From NCBI RefSeq assembly GCF_007997285.1, contig NZ_VORX01000001.1:248001-312000 (forward strand): a DNA stretch of 64,000 nt, given 5' to 3'. The position numbers and the translations under genes were made by a program. This document shows, in pieces, positions 18,313 through 27,350 of the stretch (position 1 is its first letter; every line of letters begins with the position of its first letter). The notes below the pieces were generated by a model. It was not told the origin of the DNA. It saw only the letters and a program-made list of their open reading frames with translations, and did not search any database. Source of the DNA: Gelidibacter salicanalis. Its GTDB lineage: Bacteria; Bacteroidota; Bacteroidia; Flavobacteriales; Flavobacteriaceae.

Positions 18313-18320
18313 TATCTTTG
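18313..18320 (+). promoter_or_regulatory. -7 box of mpl
   Basis: TATCTTTG matches TAnnTTTG, 19 bp before the ATG. The preceding TTTTGCATCAAAA (18297-18309) is almost identical to the DNA at the same place before trxB. Confidence 0.6.
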
Positions 18321-18339
18321 AGCCTTTCAAAATTTAACT

Positions 18340-19695
18340 ATGAACGTACATTTTATAGCTATTGGAGGCAGTGCCATGCACAATCTTGCCATAGCATTAC
18401 ACAATAAAGGGGAACAGGTTACGGGGAGTGATGATGAGATTTACGAACCTTCAAAATCGAGATTAAAAGTCAAGGGATTATTGCCTGAAAACTTCGGTTG
18501 GTTTCCTGAAAAAATTAATACAGATTTAGATGCCATTGTTTTGGGAATGCATGCTAAAGCTGATAATCCTGAGCTCTTAAAAGCGCAGGAGTTAGGCTTG
18601 AAAATCTACAGTTATCCAGAATTTTTATACGAGCAATCCAGACATAAAACCCGAGTAGTCATTGGCGGAAGCCACGGTAAAACGACCATTACGTCCATGA
18701 TTTTACATGTGATGGATTACCATGACCGAGATGTGGATTATATGGTGGGCGCACAGTTGGACGGATTTGATGTGATGGTAAAATTGACTGACGATAACGA
18801 TTTTATCGTTTTAGAAGGTGATGAATATTTAAGTTCCCCAATTGATAGACGACCAAAATTTCATTTATACCAACCAAATATTGCCTTATTGAGCGGTATT
18901 GCCTGGGATCATATTAATGTGTTTCCTACGTATGACGACTATGTTGAGCAGTTTAAAATCTTTGTAGACAGTATTGTCAACGGAGGAAGTATTACTTACA
19001 ATGAAGAAGATTTAGAGGTAAAACGAGTGGTGGAGGCTTCCGAAAATACCATTAGAAAATTACCATATCACACGCCGAAATACACGGTAGGGGAAGGCGA
19101 AACGCTACTGGAAACCCCAGAAGGTCCATTGCCAATTGAAGTGTTTGGAAAACATAATCTGAATAATCTTGCGGGAGCCAAATGGATTTGCCAACATATG
19201 GGGGTGGACGAAGATGATTTTTATGAAGCCATTGCCAGTTTTAAAGGGGCGAGCAAACGTTTGGAAAAAATAGGAGAGGGCAGTACAAGTATTGCGTTTA
19301 AAGATTTTGCGCATTCGCCGAGTAAAGTAAAGGCTACAACAAATGCTGTAAAAGAGCAGTTTCCAAACCGAACTGTCGTAGCGTGTTTAGAGTTGCATAC
19401 CTATAGCAGTTTGAATGCGGAGTTTTTAAAAGAATATAAAGGGACACTTGATGCTGCTGATGTTGCAGTGGTGTTCTATTCGCCGCATGCGGTTGAAATC
19501 AAAAAACTAAAAGAAGTTACACAAGAGCAAATCGCTACAGCTTTTGAGCGTGATGATTTGATCATCTACACCAATCCTGACGATTTTAAAAACTTCCTGT
19601 TTTCACAGGATTTTGATAACAAAGCCTTGTTGTTAATGAGTTCCGGAACCTATGGTGGATTAGATTTTGATGATGTTAAAAATATGATGGTTTAA
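18340..19695 (+). CDS. mpl: UDP-N-acetylmuramate:murein tripeptide ligase Mpl
   Basis: 451 residues, the usual Mpl length. The N-terminal Rossmann part begins HFIAIGGSAMHNLA; the ATP-binding loop is GGSHGKTT (109-116); VLEGDEYLSS and a central HINVFPTYDDY match the Mur ligase fold, and the C-terminal domain has FAHSPSKVKATTNAV. Mpl attaches the recycled tripeptide L-Ala-gamma-D-Glu-meso-DAP to UDP-MurNAc in the cytoplasm. The GSHGKTT variant and the FGWFPE region separate it from MurC. It is a single gene with its own terminator; the NamZ-like muramidase in this window would feed the same recycling route. Confidence 0.9.
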   Translation: MNVHFIAIGGSAMHNLAIALHNKGEQVTGSDDEIYEPSKSRLKVKGLLPENFGWFPEKINTDLDAIVLGMHAKADNPELLKAQELGLKIYSYPEFLYEQSRHKTRVVIGGSHGKTTITSMILHVMDYHDRDVDYMVGAQLDGFDVMVKLTDDNDFIVLEGDEYLSSPIDRRPKFHLYQPNIALLSGIAWDHINVFPTYDDYVEQFKIFVDSIVNGGSITYNEEDLEVKRVVEASENTIRKLPYHTPKYTVGEGETLLETPEGPLPIEVFGKHNLNNLAGAKWICQHMGVDEDDFYEAIASFKGASKRLEKIGEGSTSIAFKDFAHSPSKVKATTNAVKEQFPNRTVVACLELHTYSSLNAEFLKEYKGTLDAADVAVVFYSPHAVEIKKLKEVTQEQIATAFERDDLIIYTNPDDFKNFLFSQDFDNKALLLMSSGTYGGLDFDDVKNMMV

Positions 19696-19733
19696 GCCAA
19701 TAGCGCTTTCAAACTAGAAATTATGGAATACAA

Positions 19734-19765
19734 AAAAAGCCATCTACAGAAGTAAATGGCTTTTT
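19734..19765. terminator. Terminator after mpl
   Basis: A 10-bp stem (AAAAAGCCAT/ATGGCTTTTT) with a 12-nt loop lies between the convergent mpl and the FKBP gene and can serve both. Confidence 0.8.
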
Positions 19766-19783
19766 ATATGATTTCTTGGGATC

Positions 19784-20212
19784 TTATTTAATCTCAACCA
19801 ATTCTAAGTCGAAAACTAAATCCTGACCCGCTAATGGGTGATTTCCATCAACCACAATATGATCATCTTTTACATCAACCACTCTAAATTGGTGTTCTGT
19901 CCCATCAGGGCCTTTCGATGCTAAGCCCATACCAACCTCTGGTTTGACATCTTGAGGTAATTGTTCCTTTTGTACGTGATGAAATAATTCTTGCTGAACA
20001 TCACCATAAGCTTCTTCTTTAGCTATTTCAACAGTTTTTTTGTCGTTCACTTTCATATCAAGAATGGCGTTTTCAAAACCAGGGATCAATTTACCTTCAC
20101 CAATAGTAATTTCTAATGGCTCACGTTCTAGTGAACTGTCAAAAACTTGTCCGTTAGTTAATTTTCCTGTATAATGCACTTTTACCGTATCGTTATTCTT
20201 TACTTGACTCAT
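19784..20212 (-). CDS. FKBP-type peptidyl-prolyl isomerase, SlyD-like
   Basis: 142 residues, cytoplasmic (no signal). The FKBP part shows VHYTGKLTNGQVFDSS and PLEITIGEGKLIPGFE. An insert-in-flap domain follows (about 70-120), then the SlyD-type end VDGNHPLAGQDLVFDLELV. It lacks the His/Cys-rich metal-binding tail of E. coli SlyD. The family couples prolyl isomerisation with holdase activity. A good promoter sits 29 bp upstream. Convergent with mpl. Confidence 0.92.
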   Translation of the reverse strand: MSQVKNNDTVKVHYTGKLTNGQVFDSSLEREPLEITIGEGKLIPGFENAILDMKVNDKKTVEIAKEEAYGDVQQELFHHVQKEQLPQDVKPEVGMGLASKGPDGTEHQFRVVDVKDDHIVVDGNHPLAGQDLVFDLELVEIK

Positions 20213-20240
20213 AAATCCTTTTTAATGTTATTATAAGGTA

Positions 20241-20270
20241 CAAAATTATGATTTATATAGTGACTGCCAA
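20241..20270 (-). promoter_or_regulatory. Promoter of the SlyD-like gene
   Basis: On the minus strand TTG (20270-20268), 19 bp, then TAATTTTG (20248-20241), an exact Bacteroidota housekeeping promoter. Confidence 0.7.
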
Positions 20271-20301
20271 GACTTTGACCGATTAATCGGGTATAATTAA
20301 G

Positions 20302-20350
20302 AAAAGCTTAACGTAAAGCTCTAATTTGAGAGTATTAGTGTTAAGCTTTT
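20302..20350 (-). terminator. Terminator of the S9 peptidase operon
   Basis: An 11-bp stem (AAAAGCTTAAC/GTTAAGCTTTT) with a 27-nt loop lies downstream of the minus-strand peptidase genes. The inner loop may form a second short stem. Confidence 0.6.
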
Positions 20351-20407
20351 TTAATATTTAATTTAAAACTCTTTATTTAAAAGATATGCCTCTAATACTT
20401 GAGATAA

Positions 20408-22492
20408 TTACTCTAAAATCAAATGCTGAATAAAAAACTCCATCATTCGGTTAAAGTTGACCGCAGTATGACCTTGGTCAGGACCCACTTGCACTTCAAA
20501 ACTCTTCTCAGCCTTTTGTAACGCTTGGATTAATTGCAGAGAATTTGACGGGTGGACATTGTTATCGTTGGTACCGTAAAATATCATTAATTCTCCTTTT
20601 AAATCGTTAGCATAATTCATCAAACTTGAAGCTTCATAACCTTTCAAATTATTCTCAATGAGGTTCATGTAACGCTCCGTGTAGATATTGTCGTAATTTC
20701 TCCAATCGGTTACAGCAGAATTGGCGACCGCCGCATGGTAAACATCTGGGAATCTTAACAAACTCATCGCTGCAACAGTCCCACCATAAGACGTGCCGAA
20801 TACACCAACTCTAGTCGTGTCAAAATATGGGCGATTGTATAGCGATTTGATACCAGCAGCAAAATCGTCCATTTCAACAATACCTAAATTACCGTATAAT
20901 TTGTCGAGCATTTTTTTGCCACGTCCACCCACATTTCTACCGTCAATATTGACCACTAAAAAGCCAAACTCGGTAATAGCATTTGGAAACTGAAAGGTTT
21001 CTCTAAAGGCGTTTACTCCGGGGCCTCCGTAGTTGCTTAATAGTAATGGATATTTTTTTGAAGGGTCAAAATTTGATGGAAAATGAATCATCCCGTGTAA
21101 TTGGGTTTCGCCATCCGCAGATGTAAATTCGAAGACTTCTACAGTTTTGAAACCTAATTCCTTAAATTTGGTCAAGTCGGTTTTTATAAGTTCTTTCTTA
21201 ATATTTCCGCTATCGTCCACAAGTCGCATAACAGGAGGGGAGTTGTGGGTTTGGGCAATATCAATAAAATGTTTGCCACTTGGTGATAAATTAACTGTAT
21301 GATTATAGGCAGGATCTGTTAATCGTACATCATTTGTTCCATCAAAATTAACACGGTGTAGCTGTAATTTCATGTGGTTGTCGCCACTTGCTGCCATATA
21401 GTACACTTGCTTTTTAGCTTCATCAACCTCAACAATGCGCTGAACTTCAAAATTATGATTGGTTAATTGATTGACTAAAGTGCCATTAAAATTGTAGAGG
21501 TAATAGTTTTTAAATCCGCTTCTTTCCGATGCCCATATAAAATGCTCTTTGTCTTTTAGCTTATAGATTTCTGGCGAATTCTCTGTAAAACTTGGCAGCC
21601 ATTCTTCTCTAACAATAACTCTGGTGTTGCCAGTTTCAGGGTTGGCGGCTTTAAACTCCATAATGTCTTGCTTTCTATTGGTACTGTGAAAAAGCAATTC
21701 TTTACCATCTGGAGACCATTCGATATCATATAAATAAGTACCAAGTTCGCCATCGTTAAACGGTTTACCGTTACGTGTATCGAGCGTGATGGTTTTTTTG
21801 GTGTCTAAATCGTACACCATTAAATCCACTGGTAGATTTTTAGCACCCACTTTAGGATAGGCTTCAACTTCTAGCGAATCTTGGATTTTTGTTTGATGGT
21901 AGAGCACATAATACATCTGAGCATCCTTCTCATCAAATTTATAGAAAGCTACTTTTTTACTGTCTGGAGACCACCACATAGCGGTGTTTTGACCGAGCTC
22001 TTCACCATATACCCAAGTTGCAATCCCGTATTTTATTAGATTTTCAGTAGTACCATCTTCAGTAATGGCGACAACATTGGAGCCATCAGGATTACTGAGG
22101 TACATGTTTCTATTCTTCGTAAACGCCTTTAAGGTGGAGTCTGGCGAAATTGCTGAGGCATATTGCCTTCCTCTATCTGGTCTTTGCTGTCGGTTATTTG
22201 ATCTTGGTTTAGGTTTATACGCTCCTGATTTGACGACTTTGTTTTTTCTGACATCAAAGGTATGAACCATATCACCCTCCTGATATGTAAAACTTTTACC
22301 GTCATCACTCCACACCACATTTGACGAGATTCTTGGCACCGAACTATATAATTGTGGCGCCATTTTTTGATACTGATCGTATCCTGGCATACTCTTGATT
22401 TTTCCTTGAGCGTAACTTGCATTGACCGACACCATTGCTGATAATGTCAGTATGCACAAAGGAATGTATGTTTTAAATAGATTAAATTTCAT
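20408..22492 (-). CDS. S9B dipeptidyl peptidase IV-like protease, secreted
   Basis: 694 residues with a Sec signal peptide (cleavage near ASYAQG, about 29). A DPP IV beta-propeller (about 60-430; SPDSKKVAFYKFDE, WSPDGKELLFHS) precedes an alpha/beta hydrolase domain. The catalytic residues are Ser568 in GTSYGG, Asp643 in GTNDNNVHP and His675 in DQGHT. The EELGQNTAMWWSPDS region resembles the Glu motif that fixes the substrate N-terminus in DPP IV. It would remove N-terminal dipeptides in the periplasm. It lies 89 bp after a second S9 peptidase gene and is probably co-transcribed. Confidence 0.92.
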   Translation of the reverse strand: MKFNLFKTYIPLCILTLSAMVSVNASYAQGKIKSMPGYDQYQKMAPQLYSSVPRISSNVVWSDDGKSFTYQEGDMVHTFDVRKNKVVKSGAYKPKPRSNNRQQRPDRGRQYASAISPDSTLKAFTKNRNMYLSNPDGSNVVAITEDGTTENLIKYGIATWVYGEELGQNTAMWWSPDSKKVAFYKFDEKDAQMYYVLYHQTKIQDSLEVEAYPKVGAKNLPVDLMVYDLDTKKTITLDTRNGKPFNDGELGTYLYDIEWSPDGKELLFHSTNRKQDIMEFKAANPETGNTRVIVREEWLPSFTENSPEIYKLKDKEHFIWASERSGFKNYYLYNFNGTLVNQLTNHNFEVQRIVEVDEAKKQVYYMAASGDNHMKLQLHRVNFDGTNDVRLTDPAYNHTVNLSPSGKHFIDIAQTHNSPPVMRLVDDSGNIKKELIKTDLTKFKELGFKTVEVFEFTSADGETQLHGMIHFPSNFDPSKKYPLLLSNYGGPGVNAFRETFQFPNAITEFGFLVVNIDGRNVGGRGKKMLDKLYGNLGIVEMDDFAAGIKSLYNRPYFDTTRVGVFGTSYGGTVAAMSLLRFPDVYHAAVANSAVTDWRNYDNIYTERYMNLIENNLKGYEASSLMNYANDLKGELMIFYGTNDNNVHPSNSLQLIQALQKAEKSFEVQVGPDQGHTAVNFNRMMEFFIQHLILE

Positions 22493-22581
22493 GTATTTTA
22501 TTTTAGAAGTTTACAAGAATTAGGACCTCTGGGCAATTAGAATGAACAAAGAGCCAAGAGTCAAGATGTTTAGTTTGTCCC

Positions 22582-24489
22582 TTATAAGGTTTCCTTCAAC
22601 CATTTGAAGAATTCATTTTGCCATACCAAAGCGTTTTGCGGTTTTAGCACCCAGTGATTTTCCTCAGGGAAATACAGCAATTTACTTTTGATGCCTAATA
22701 ATTGTGCGGCTTGATATGCGCTTAAGCTTTGTTCAATTGGCACACGGTAATCTTTCCCACCCTGAATGATCAACATAGGCGTGTCCCATTTAGAAACATT
22801 GGTAATCGGATTGAATTCGTTGTATACTTTTTGAGCGGTCATATTATCTTTATCCCAATACGGGCCACCAAAATCGTGGTTCACAAAAAACAATTCTTCT
22901 GTGGTGCCATACATCGTTCTAGTATCAAAAACCCCATCATGAGAAATGAACGTTTTAAAACGTTTGTTGTGAATGCCTGCTAAATAAAACACAGAGTAAC
23001 CACCATAGCTTGCGCCAACAGCACCCAAACGATCTTTATCCACATACGGCTCTTTGGCAACATCATCAATGGCTGATAGGTAATCGTCCATCACTTGGCC
23101 GCCCCAATCCTTGCTAATCGCCTCATTCCATTCCACACCATGGCCGGGCATCCCGCGACGGTTAGGCGCCACGACGATATAACCTTGAGAGGCCATTAAT
23201 TGGAAATTCCAACGGTAAGAATAAAATTGTGATAGGGCTGATTGCGGTCCGCCTTGTGCATACAACAAGGTTGGATATTTCTTAGTAGCATCAAAATTTG
23301 GAGGCAGTATTACCCAAACTAACATTTGCTTTCCATCGGTAGTAGTTACATAGCGCTTTTCAACTTTCGGCAAATCAATACCGTTGTATAATTCTTGATT
23401 GATGTTGGTTAGGGCTTTAAAGTTGCTGCTCTTTAAGTTAAAACTAAAAATTTCAGCGGCATGATTCATATCGGTCCGTGTCACCAATAGCGAATGATCT
23501 TTTTGGGCAATGATACTGGTGACATCAAATTGACCTTCAGAAAGTTGCTCGACAACCGGAGCGATACGTTTTTTACCAGGATAATTCACTTTAAAAAGTT
23601 GAACAGTGCCGTCAACAGGTGCAGTGAAATAAATTTCGTTACCATCTTTGCTCCATAAAAAACTGTTCACGGTGCCATCCCATCGCTCGGTTAAGTTTTG
23701 TTTGATGCCATTATGCAATACTACAATGTCGTTTTTGTCTGCTTCATAACCATCAGTTTTCATTTGTAACCATGCCAAAGCGGCTTGTGAGGAAAAAGCT
23801 GGATGGGTATCATAGCCTTTATTGTTTTCCGTGATATTTATAGTAGACTTAGTCTCGAGATTATATTTGTAAATATCTGTATTGGTGCTCGTCGCATAAG
23901 CCTTACCCTTTAATTTCTTACTCACATAATAGATGTCTTTACTGTCTGGAGACCAAATGTAATCCTCATCGCCACCAAAAGGACGCTGTGGCGTGTGGTG
24001 GGGTTCATTTGGCATAAGGTCTGTGCCATCTTCATCTTCCGCACCAACTTTTTTGTAAAATACATGGTTGTACTTGCCGTCTTGCCAAGTATCCCAATGA
24101 CGAATATCGAGATCTGAATAAATGTAAACATCAGATTTTTCCAATTCTTTGTAAACGTCGCTGCCTTTAATGTTTTCAATGGCCACTTCTTCATGATATA
24201 AAACGTAGTTACCATCAGGAGACACGTTTTTATCCTTTGCTTTAAGTTCATCTTTATGTATTTCAACTAAGTCGCCGCCATCTACGGGTAGCTTATAAAA
24301 TTTAGAATCGAAGTCGTTTTCCTGAATGTTCGGCGTTTTTACCTCTAGAAAGATGGTCGAACCTGTTTTGTCGAGGCCCTTAACGCTGAGGCGTTCAACT
24401 TTCCATAATAATTCAGGGGACATTGTTCGTTGCGCATGCACGGCGCTACCACTTACTATTAAACTCATAATTAGGAGTACCTTTTTCAT
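22582..24489 (-). CDS. S9C-type prolyl oligopeptidase / acylaminoacyl-peptidase, secreted
   Basis: 635 residues with a Sec signal peptide (cleavage near AVHAQ, about 20). A beta-propeller (about 40-370) precedes the peptidase S9 domain. The catalytic residues are Ser494 in GASYGGYS, Asp580 in GGKDYRVP and His612 in ENHWVL. The order and length fit the acylaminoacyl/dipeptidyl-peptidase 5-like group rather than DPP IV. It is first in a two-gene unit with the DPP IV-like gene, together suited to digesting oligopeptides in the periplasm. Confidence 0.92.
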   Translation of the reverse strand: MKKVLLIMSLIVSGSAVHAQRTMSPELLWKVERLSVKGLDKTGSTIFLEVKTPNIQENDFDSKFYKLPVDGGDLVEIHKDELKAKDKNVSPDGNYVLYHEEVAIENIKGSDVYKELEKSDVYIYSDLDIRHWDTWQDGKYNHVFYKKVGAEDEDGTDLMPNEPHHTPQRPFGGDEDYIWSPDSKDIYYVSKKLKGKAYATSTNTDIYKYNLETKSTINITENNKGYDTHPAFSSQAALAWLQMKTDGYEADKNDIVVLHNGIKQNLTERWDGTVNSFLWSKDGNEIYFTAPVDGTVQLFKVNYPGKKRIAPVVEQLSEGQFDVTSIIAQKDHSLLVTRTDMNHAAEIFSFNLKSSNFKALTNINQELYNGIDLPKVEKRYVTTTDGKQMLVWVILPPNFDATKKYPTLLYAQGGPQSALSQFYSYRWNFQLMASQGYIVVAPNRRGMPGHGVEWNEAISKDWGGQVMDDYLSAIDDVAKEPYVDKDRLGAVGASYGGYSVFYLAGIHNKRFKTFISHDGVFDTRTMYGTTEELFFVNHDFGGPYWDKDNMTAQKVYNEFNPITNVSKWDTPMLIIQGGKDYRVPIEQSLSAYQAAQLLGIKSKLLYFPEENHWVLKPQNALVWQNEFFKWLKETL

Positions 24490-24713
24490 AATTGATTTGT
24501 TTATTGGAATGTATATCTGAATAAATTCATTATTTTTTGTTTGAAATAATGAGTGTATCCTAAAGGTGCTAAATTTATAAAATTCCTTTGAGATGGGGGA
24601 GTGAACCTTTGTTTATTACTCTGACAAATGCCTTTTGAGAGCATTACAGTGTGCAATTGGGAGATTCACAACATTATGATCGTAAATTATTTTGAAAAAG
24701 AGTGTTGAAGGCG

Positions 24714-25226
24714 TTATTCAATTTCAACACCATCAGTTGTAAATGAAAAAGATTTATTTCCTAATCCACCAACCATGACGGCCTGAAATATGGGATTAAG
24801 TTTTTCGCTGCCGTACCATTCAATAACAAAGTTGGCTCCTGAACCACCCGTATCATCGTCCTGATCAACCACATATTCAATAGTTTCAAAAGTATTTAAG
24901 TAAATAGGGGCATCGATATACTTTCGAACTAACTTTCCTTCCGTATTGTAATAATCGAGACGACTGATATAAAGGGTGTCCGTTTCACTGGTATTGTGAA
25001 TGCTCAAGGTGGAGGTCAACAAAGTTCTTTCATTGCGGGTACGCTGGTAGATGTCAGAATAGACCGGCACATAAACTTTCTTGGTTTTGGTGCCAATGGC
25101 TGGCATCTTCGCACTGTTGAAGTGATGTTCCGTAGAAATCGTTTCGCTTTTTTCGTAAGGCTTCTTAGTCTCACAACTCGTCATGATGCTGCATATGAGC
25201 GTTAAAATAATTAGAGAATATTTCAT
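24714..25226 (-). CDS. DUF3124 lipoprotein
   Basis: 170 residues with lipobox Cys18 (MTSC). The body matches the DUF3124 layout: VYVPVYSDIYQ, LTSTLSIHNTS, ISRLDYYNTEGKLVRKY, GGSGANFVIEWYG and AVMVGGLGNKSFSFTTDG. The function of DUF3124 is not known; it is a secreted all-beta protein. It is monocistronic, flanked by intergenic repeats towards the tRNA. Confidence 0.85.
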   Translation of the reverse strand: MKYSLIILTLICSIMTSCETKKPYEKSETISTEHHFNSAKMPAIGTKTKKVYVPVYSDIYQRTRNERTLLTSTLSIHNTSETDTLYISRLDYYNTEGKLVRKYIDAPIYLNTFETIEYVVDQDDDTGGSGANFVIEWYGSEKLNPIFQAVMVGGLGNKSFSFTTDGVEIE

Positions 25227-25368
25227 AGGATGGAGATGTCTGAGCGTGAGTATCCTGCTTGTCTAACAAATATAACAAGATTTAGGTAGTGATAACAGAA
25301 ATATATTTGATATGTTTTTATCCGATCTGGTATATTTTTTTAAAGATTTCACGGATTTGTGAACGAAT

Positions 25369-25412
25369 AAAAAAAGCTCAAGAAATCTCATGATTTATTA
25401 GGCTATTAATTT
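25369..25412. repeat. Degenerate second copy of the tRNA-Pro terminator
   Basis: The sequence follows the 25562-25600 terminator closely; both contain AAATCTCATGATTT and TTAGGCT. The stem is imperfect here. Confidence 0.6.
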
Positions 25413-25504
25413 TTTGTCATGTCGAATGGAATGAGACATCACATCATTTTTTTACCATAGAGCCTCCACGGTCATGGGATTCCTCCTAACTTCGAAATGA
25501 CAAA
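25413..25504. repeat. Dispersed-type inverted repeat element
   Basis: TTTGTCATGTCGAA (25413-25426) and its near-perfect inverse complement (25491-25504, one mismatch) frame about 64 bp. The right side read on the minus strand, GTCATTTCGAAGTTAGGAGG, resembles common Bacteroidota intergenic repeats. Confidence 0.6.
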
Positions 25505-25563
25505 TTGGAATGGAATGATCCGAAGTCTACATGCGCAACTGGATTGGCAGCGCCACAAATGAA

Positions 25564-25599
25564 AAAAGCCTAACAAATCTCATGATTTGTTAGGCTTTT
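25564..25599 (-). terminator. Terminator of tRNA-Pro
   Basis: A 16-bp perfect stem with loop TCAT, directly downstream of the tRNA on the minus strand and ending in a T-run. Confidence 0.85.
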
Positions 25600-25601
25600 A
25601 G

Positions 25602-25679
25602 TGGTCGGGGTGGCAGGATTCGAACCTGCGACCTCCGCGTCCCAAACGCGGCGCGATAACCGGGCTACGCTACACCCCG
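25602..25679 (-). tRNA. tRNA-Pro (anticodon TGG)
   Basis: The minus strand folds as a cloverleaf: acceptor stem CGGGGTG/CACCCCG with discriminator A and an encoded CCA, T-loop GGTTCGAATCC and anticodon loop TTTGGGA, giving anticodon TGG (25642-25644). The mature body is 25605-25679. Confidence 0.97.
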
Positions 25680-25787
25680 AAGTGGTTATCTTTGTTTCGA
25701 CTCCTGGAAATCGAGGTGCAAATATATGATTTTTCTTTAAATTGTAACAAATTTTATTTCTAAATTTATAGATTAATCTCTAACAGT

Positions 25788-26894
25788 ATGAAAATCAAAA
25801 ATTACGTCTTAGTATTAATGGCATTTGTGGGCATCAGTTCATGTGCTCAAGATAAAAACCCAGTGAACACCAACCATGGTTTTGAAATGGTAGTACCTGA
25901 GCTTTCCAATCCTTGGGGGTTTGTTTTTTTGCCTGATAATTCAATGTTGATAAATGAAAAAGAAGGCAAGATCATTCATTTTAAAGAGGGTAAAAAAACC
26001 CTTGTAGAAGGCGTCCCAGAAGTTTACAATAGAGGGCAAGGTGGTTTACTTGATATAGCCCTTCATCCTAATTATAAAGAAAACGGGTGGATATATCTGA
26101 CCTACGCTTCATCAGAGGGCGAAGATGAAGGTGGGAATACTGCCTTAATGCGGGCTAAACTAGAAAATAATGTACTCGTAAATAAGGAAGTCCTTTATAA
26201 AGCCACTCCGAATACTACTAAAGGACAACATTTTGGCTCTCGAATTGTGTTTGATAACGAGGGCTATTTGTATTTTACTGTTGGAGATCGTGGAAATCGT
26301 GACGAAAATCCACAGGATATCACTAGAGATGGCGGCAAGGTGTATCGCTTAAATTCGGATGGGTCAATTCCTAATGATAATCCATTTGTAAATGACGCCG
26401 TTGCCAAACAGGCCATTTATTCGTACGGCCATCGGAATCCTCAGGGCATGGTGTTGCATCACGACACCGGCGACATTTGGACGCATGAGCACGGTCCAAA
26501 GGGAGGAGATGAAATTAACATTATTAAAAAAGCAGCCAATTACGGATGGCCAATTATCAGTTATGGCGTCAATTATGTTGGTACCAAATTTACGGACATT
26601 ACTGAAAAGGAAGGCATGGAACAGCCTTTGCATTATTGGGATCCTTCCATTGCACCTAGTGGCATGGCTTTTATTACAAGTGACAATTATCCAGGCTGGA
26701 AAGGTGATCTATTAGTGGGTTCCCTAAAATTCCTATATGTTAATAAAATAGTGTTAAAAGATGGGAAAGTAGTAAAGGAAGAACGTCTGTTAGATGGCTT
26801 GGGTCGTGTCAGATCAATAAACCAAGGTCCTGATGGCTTTATTTATGTTGGTATTGAAAATAAAGGCATTGTTAAAATTCTACCTAAAAACTAA
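25788..26894 (+). CDS. PQQ-dependent sugar dehydrogenase lipoprotein (glucose/sorbosone type)
   Basis: 368 residues with lipobox Cys19 (ISSC). The beta-propeller family signatures are present: ELSNPWGFVFLPDN, GGLLDIALHPNY, GSRIVFDNEGYLYFTVGDRG, YSYGHRNPQGM, HEHGPKGGDEIN and APSGMAF. These soluble PQQ aldose dehydrogenases oxidise sugars in the periplasm. The stop codon overlaps by 1 nt the ATG of a cytochrome c gene, which suggests translational coupling and that the cytochrome is its electron acceptor. Confidence 0.9.
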   Translation: MKIKNYVLVLMAFVGISSCAQDKNPVNTNHGFEMVVPELSNPWGFVFLPDNSMLINEKEGKIIHFKEGKKTLVEGVPEVYNRGQGGLLDIALHPNYKENGWIYLTYASSEGEDEGGNTALMRAKLENNVLVNKEVLYKATPNTTKGQHFGSRIVFDNEGYLYFTVGDRGNRDENPQDITRDGGKVYRLNSDGSIPNDNPFVNDAVAKQAIYSYGHRNPQGMVLHHDTGDIWTHEHGPKGGDEINIIKKAANYGWPIISYGVNYVGTKFTDITEKEGMEQPLHYWDPSIAPSGMAFITSDNYPGWKGDLLVGSLKFLYVNKIVLKDGKVVKEERLLDGLGRVRSINQGPDGFIYVGIENKGIVKILPKN

Positions 26895-27301
26895 TGAAAA
26901 GAATGATTGCAATATATGTATTTTTAAGTGTGATGCTCTCTTGCAAATCGAGCCCACAACAAACACCAGAATTAAAAGAAAGTATGGCGAGAGGCGCTAT
27001 GGTTTATGAGGATTTTTGTATGAATTGCCACATGCCCAATGGCGAAGGCGTGCCCAATGCATTTCCGCCCTTAGCATCTGCGGATTATTTGATGAATAAA
27101 CGTCTGGAAAGCATAAGAGCTGTAAAATATGGTTTGTCAGGAGAAATCACCGTAAACGGCCAAATCTATAACAGTACAATGGCAGCTCTAGGGCTTTCAG
27201 ATGTTGAAGTGGCAGACGTAATGAATTACGTTTTAAACTCCTGGGGAAATGCTGATGGGAAAATTGTTACGCCCTCTGAAGTTTCTAAAATTGAGCCCTA
27301 G
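26894..27301 (+). CDS. Class I c-type cytochrome lipoprotein
   Basis: 135 residues with lipobox Cys17 (MLSC). One haem c site, CMNCH at 42-46, and a probable axial Met96 in NSTMAALG. The order and length fit small monohaem cytochromes c. The start overlaps the stop of the preceding sugar dehydrogenase (TAATG), so the pair forms a dehydrogenase/electron-carrier unit in the periplasm. No oxidase gene is adjacent. Confidence 0.92.
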   Translation: MKRMIAIYVFLSVMLSCKSSPQQTPELKESMARGAMVYEDFCMNCHMPNGEGVPNAFPPLASADYLMNKRLESIRAVKYGLSGEITVNGQIYNSTMAALGLSDVEVADVMNYVLNSWGNADGKIVTPSEVSKIEP

Positions 27302-27319
27302 TAGTTCTCAATAAATGGT

Positions 27320-27327
27320 TATTTTTG
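27320..27327 (+). promoter_or_regulatory. -7 box of the udk operon
   Basis: TATTTTTG matches TAnnTTTG, 23 bp before the udk ATG. The nearest TTG (27291-27293) is 26 bp away, slightly long. Confidence 0.55.
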
Positions 27328-27350
27328 CCCTGTAATGTAAAAAACAAAGG

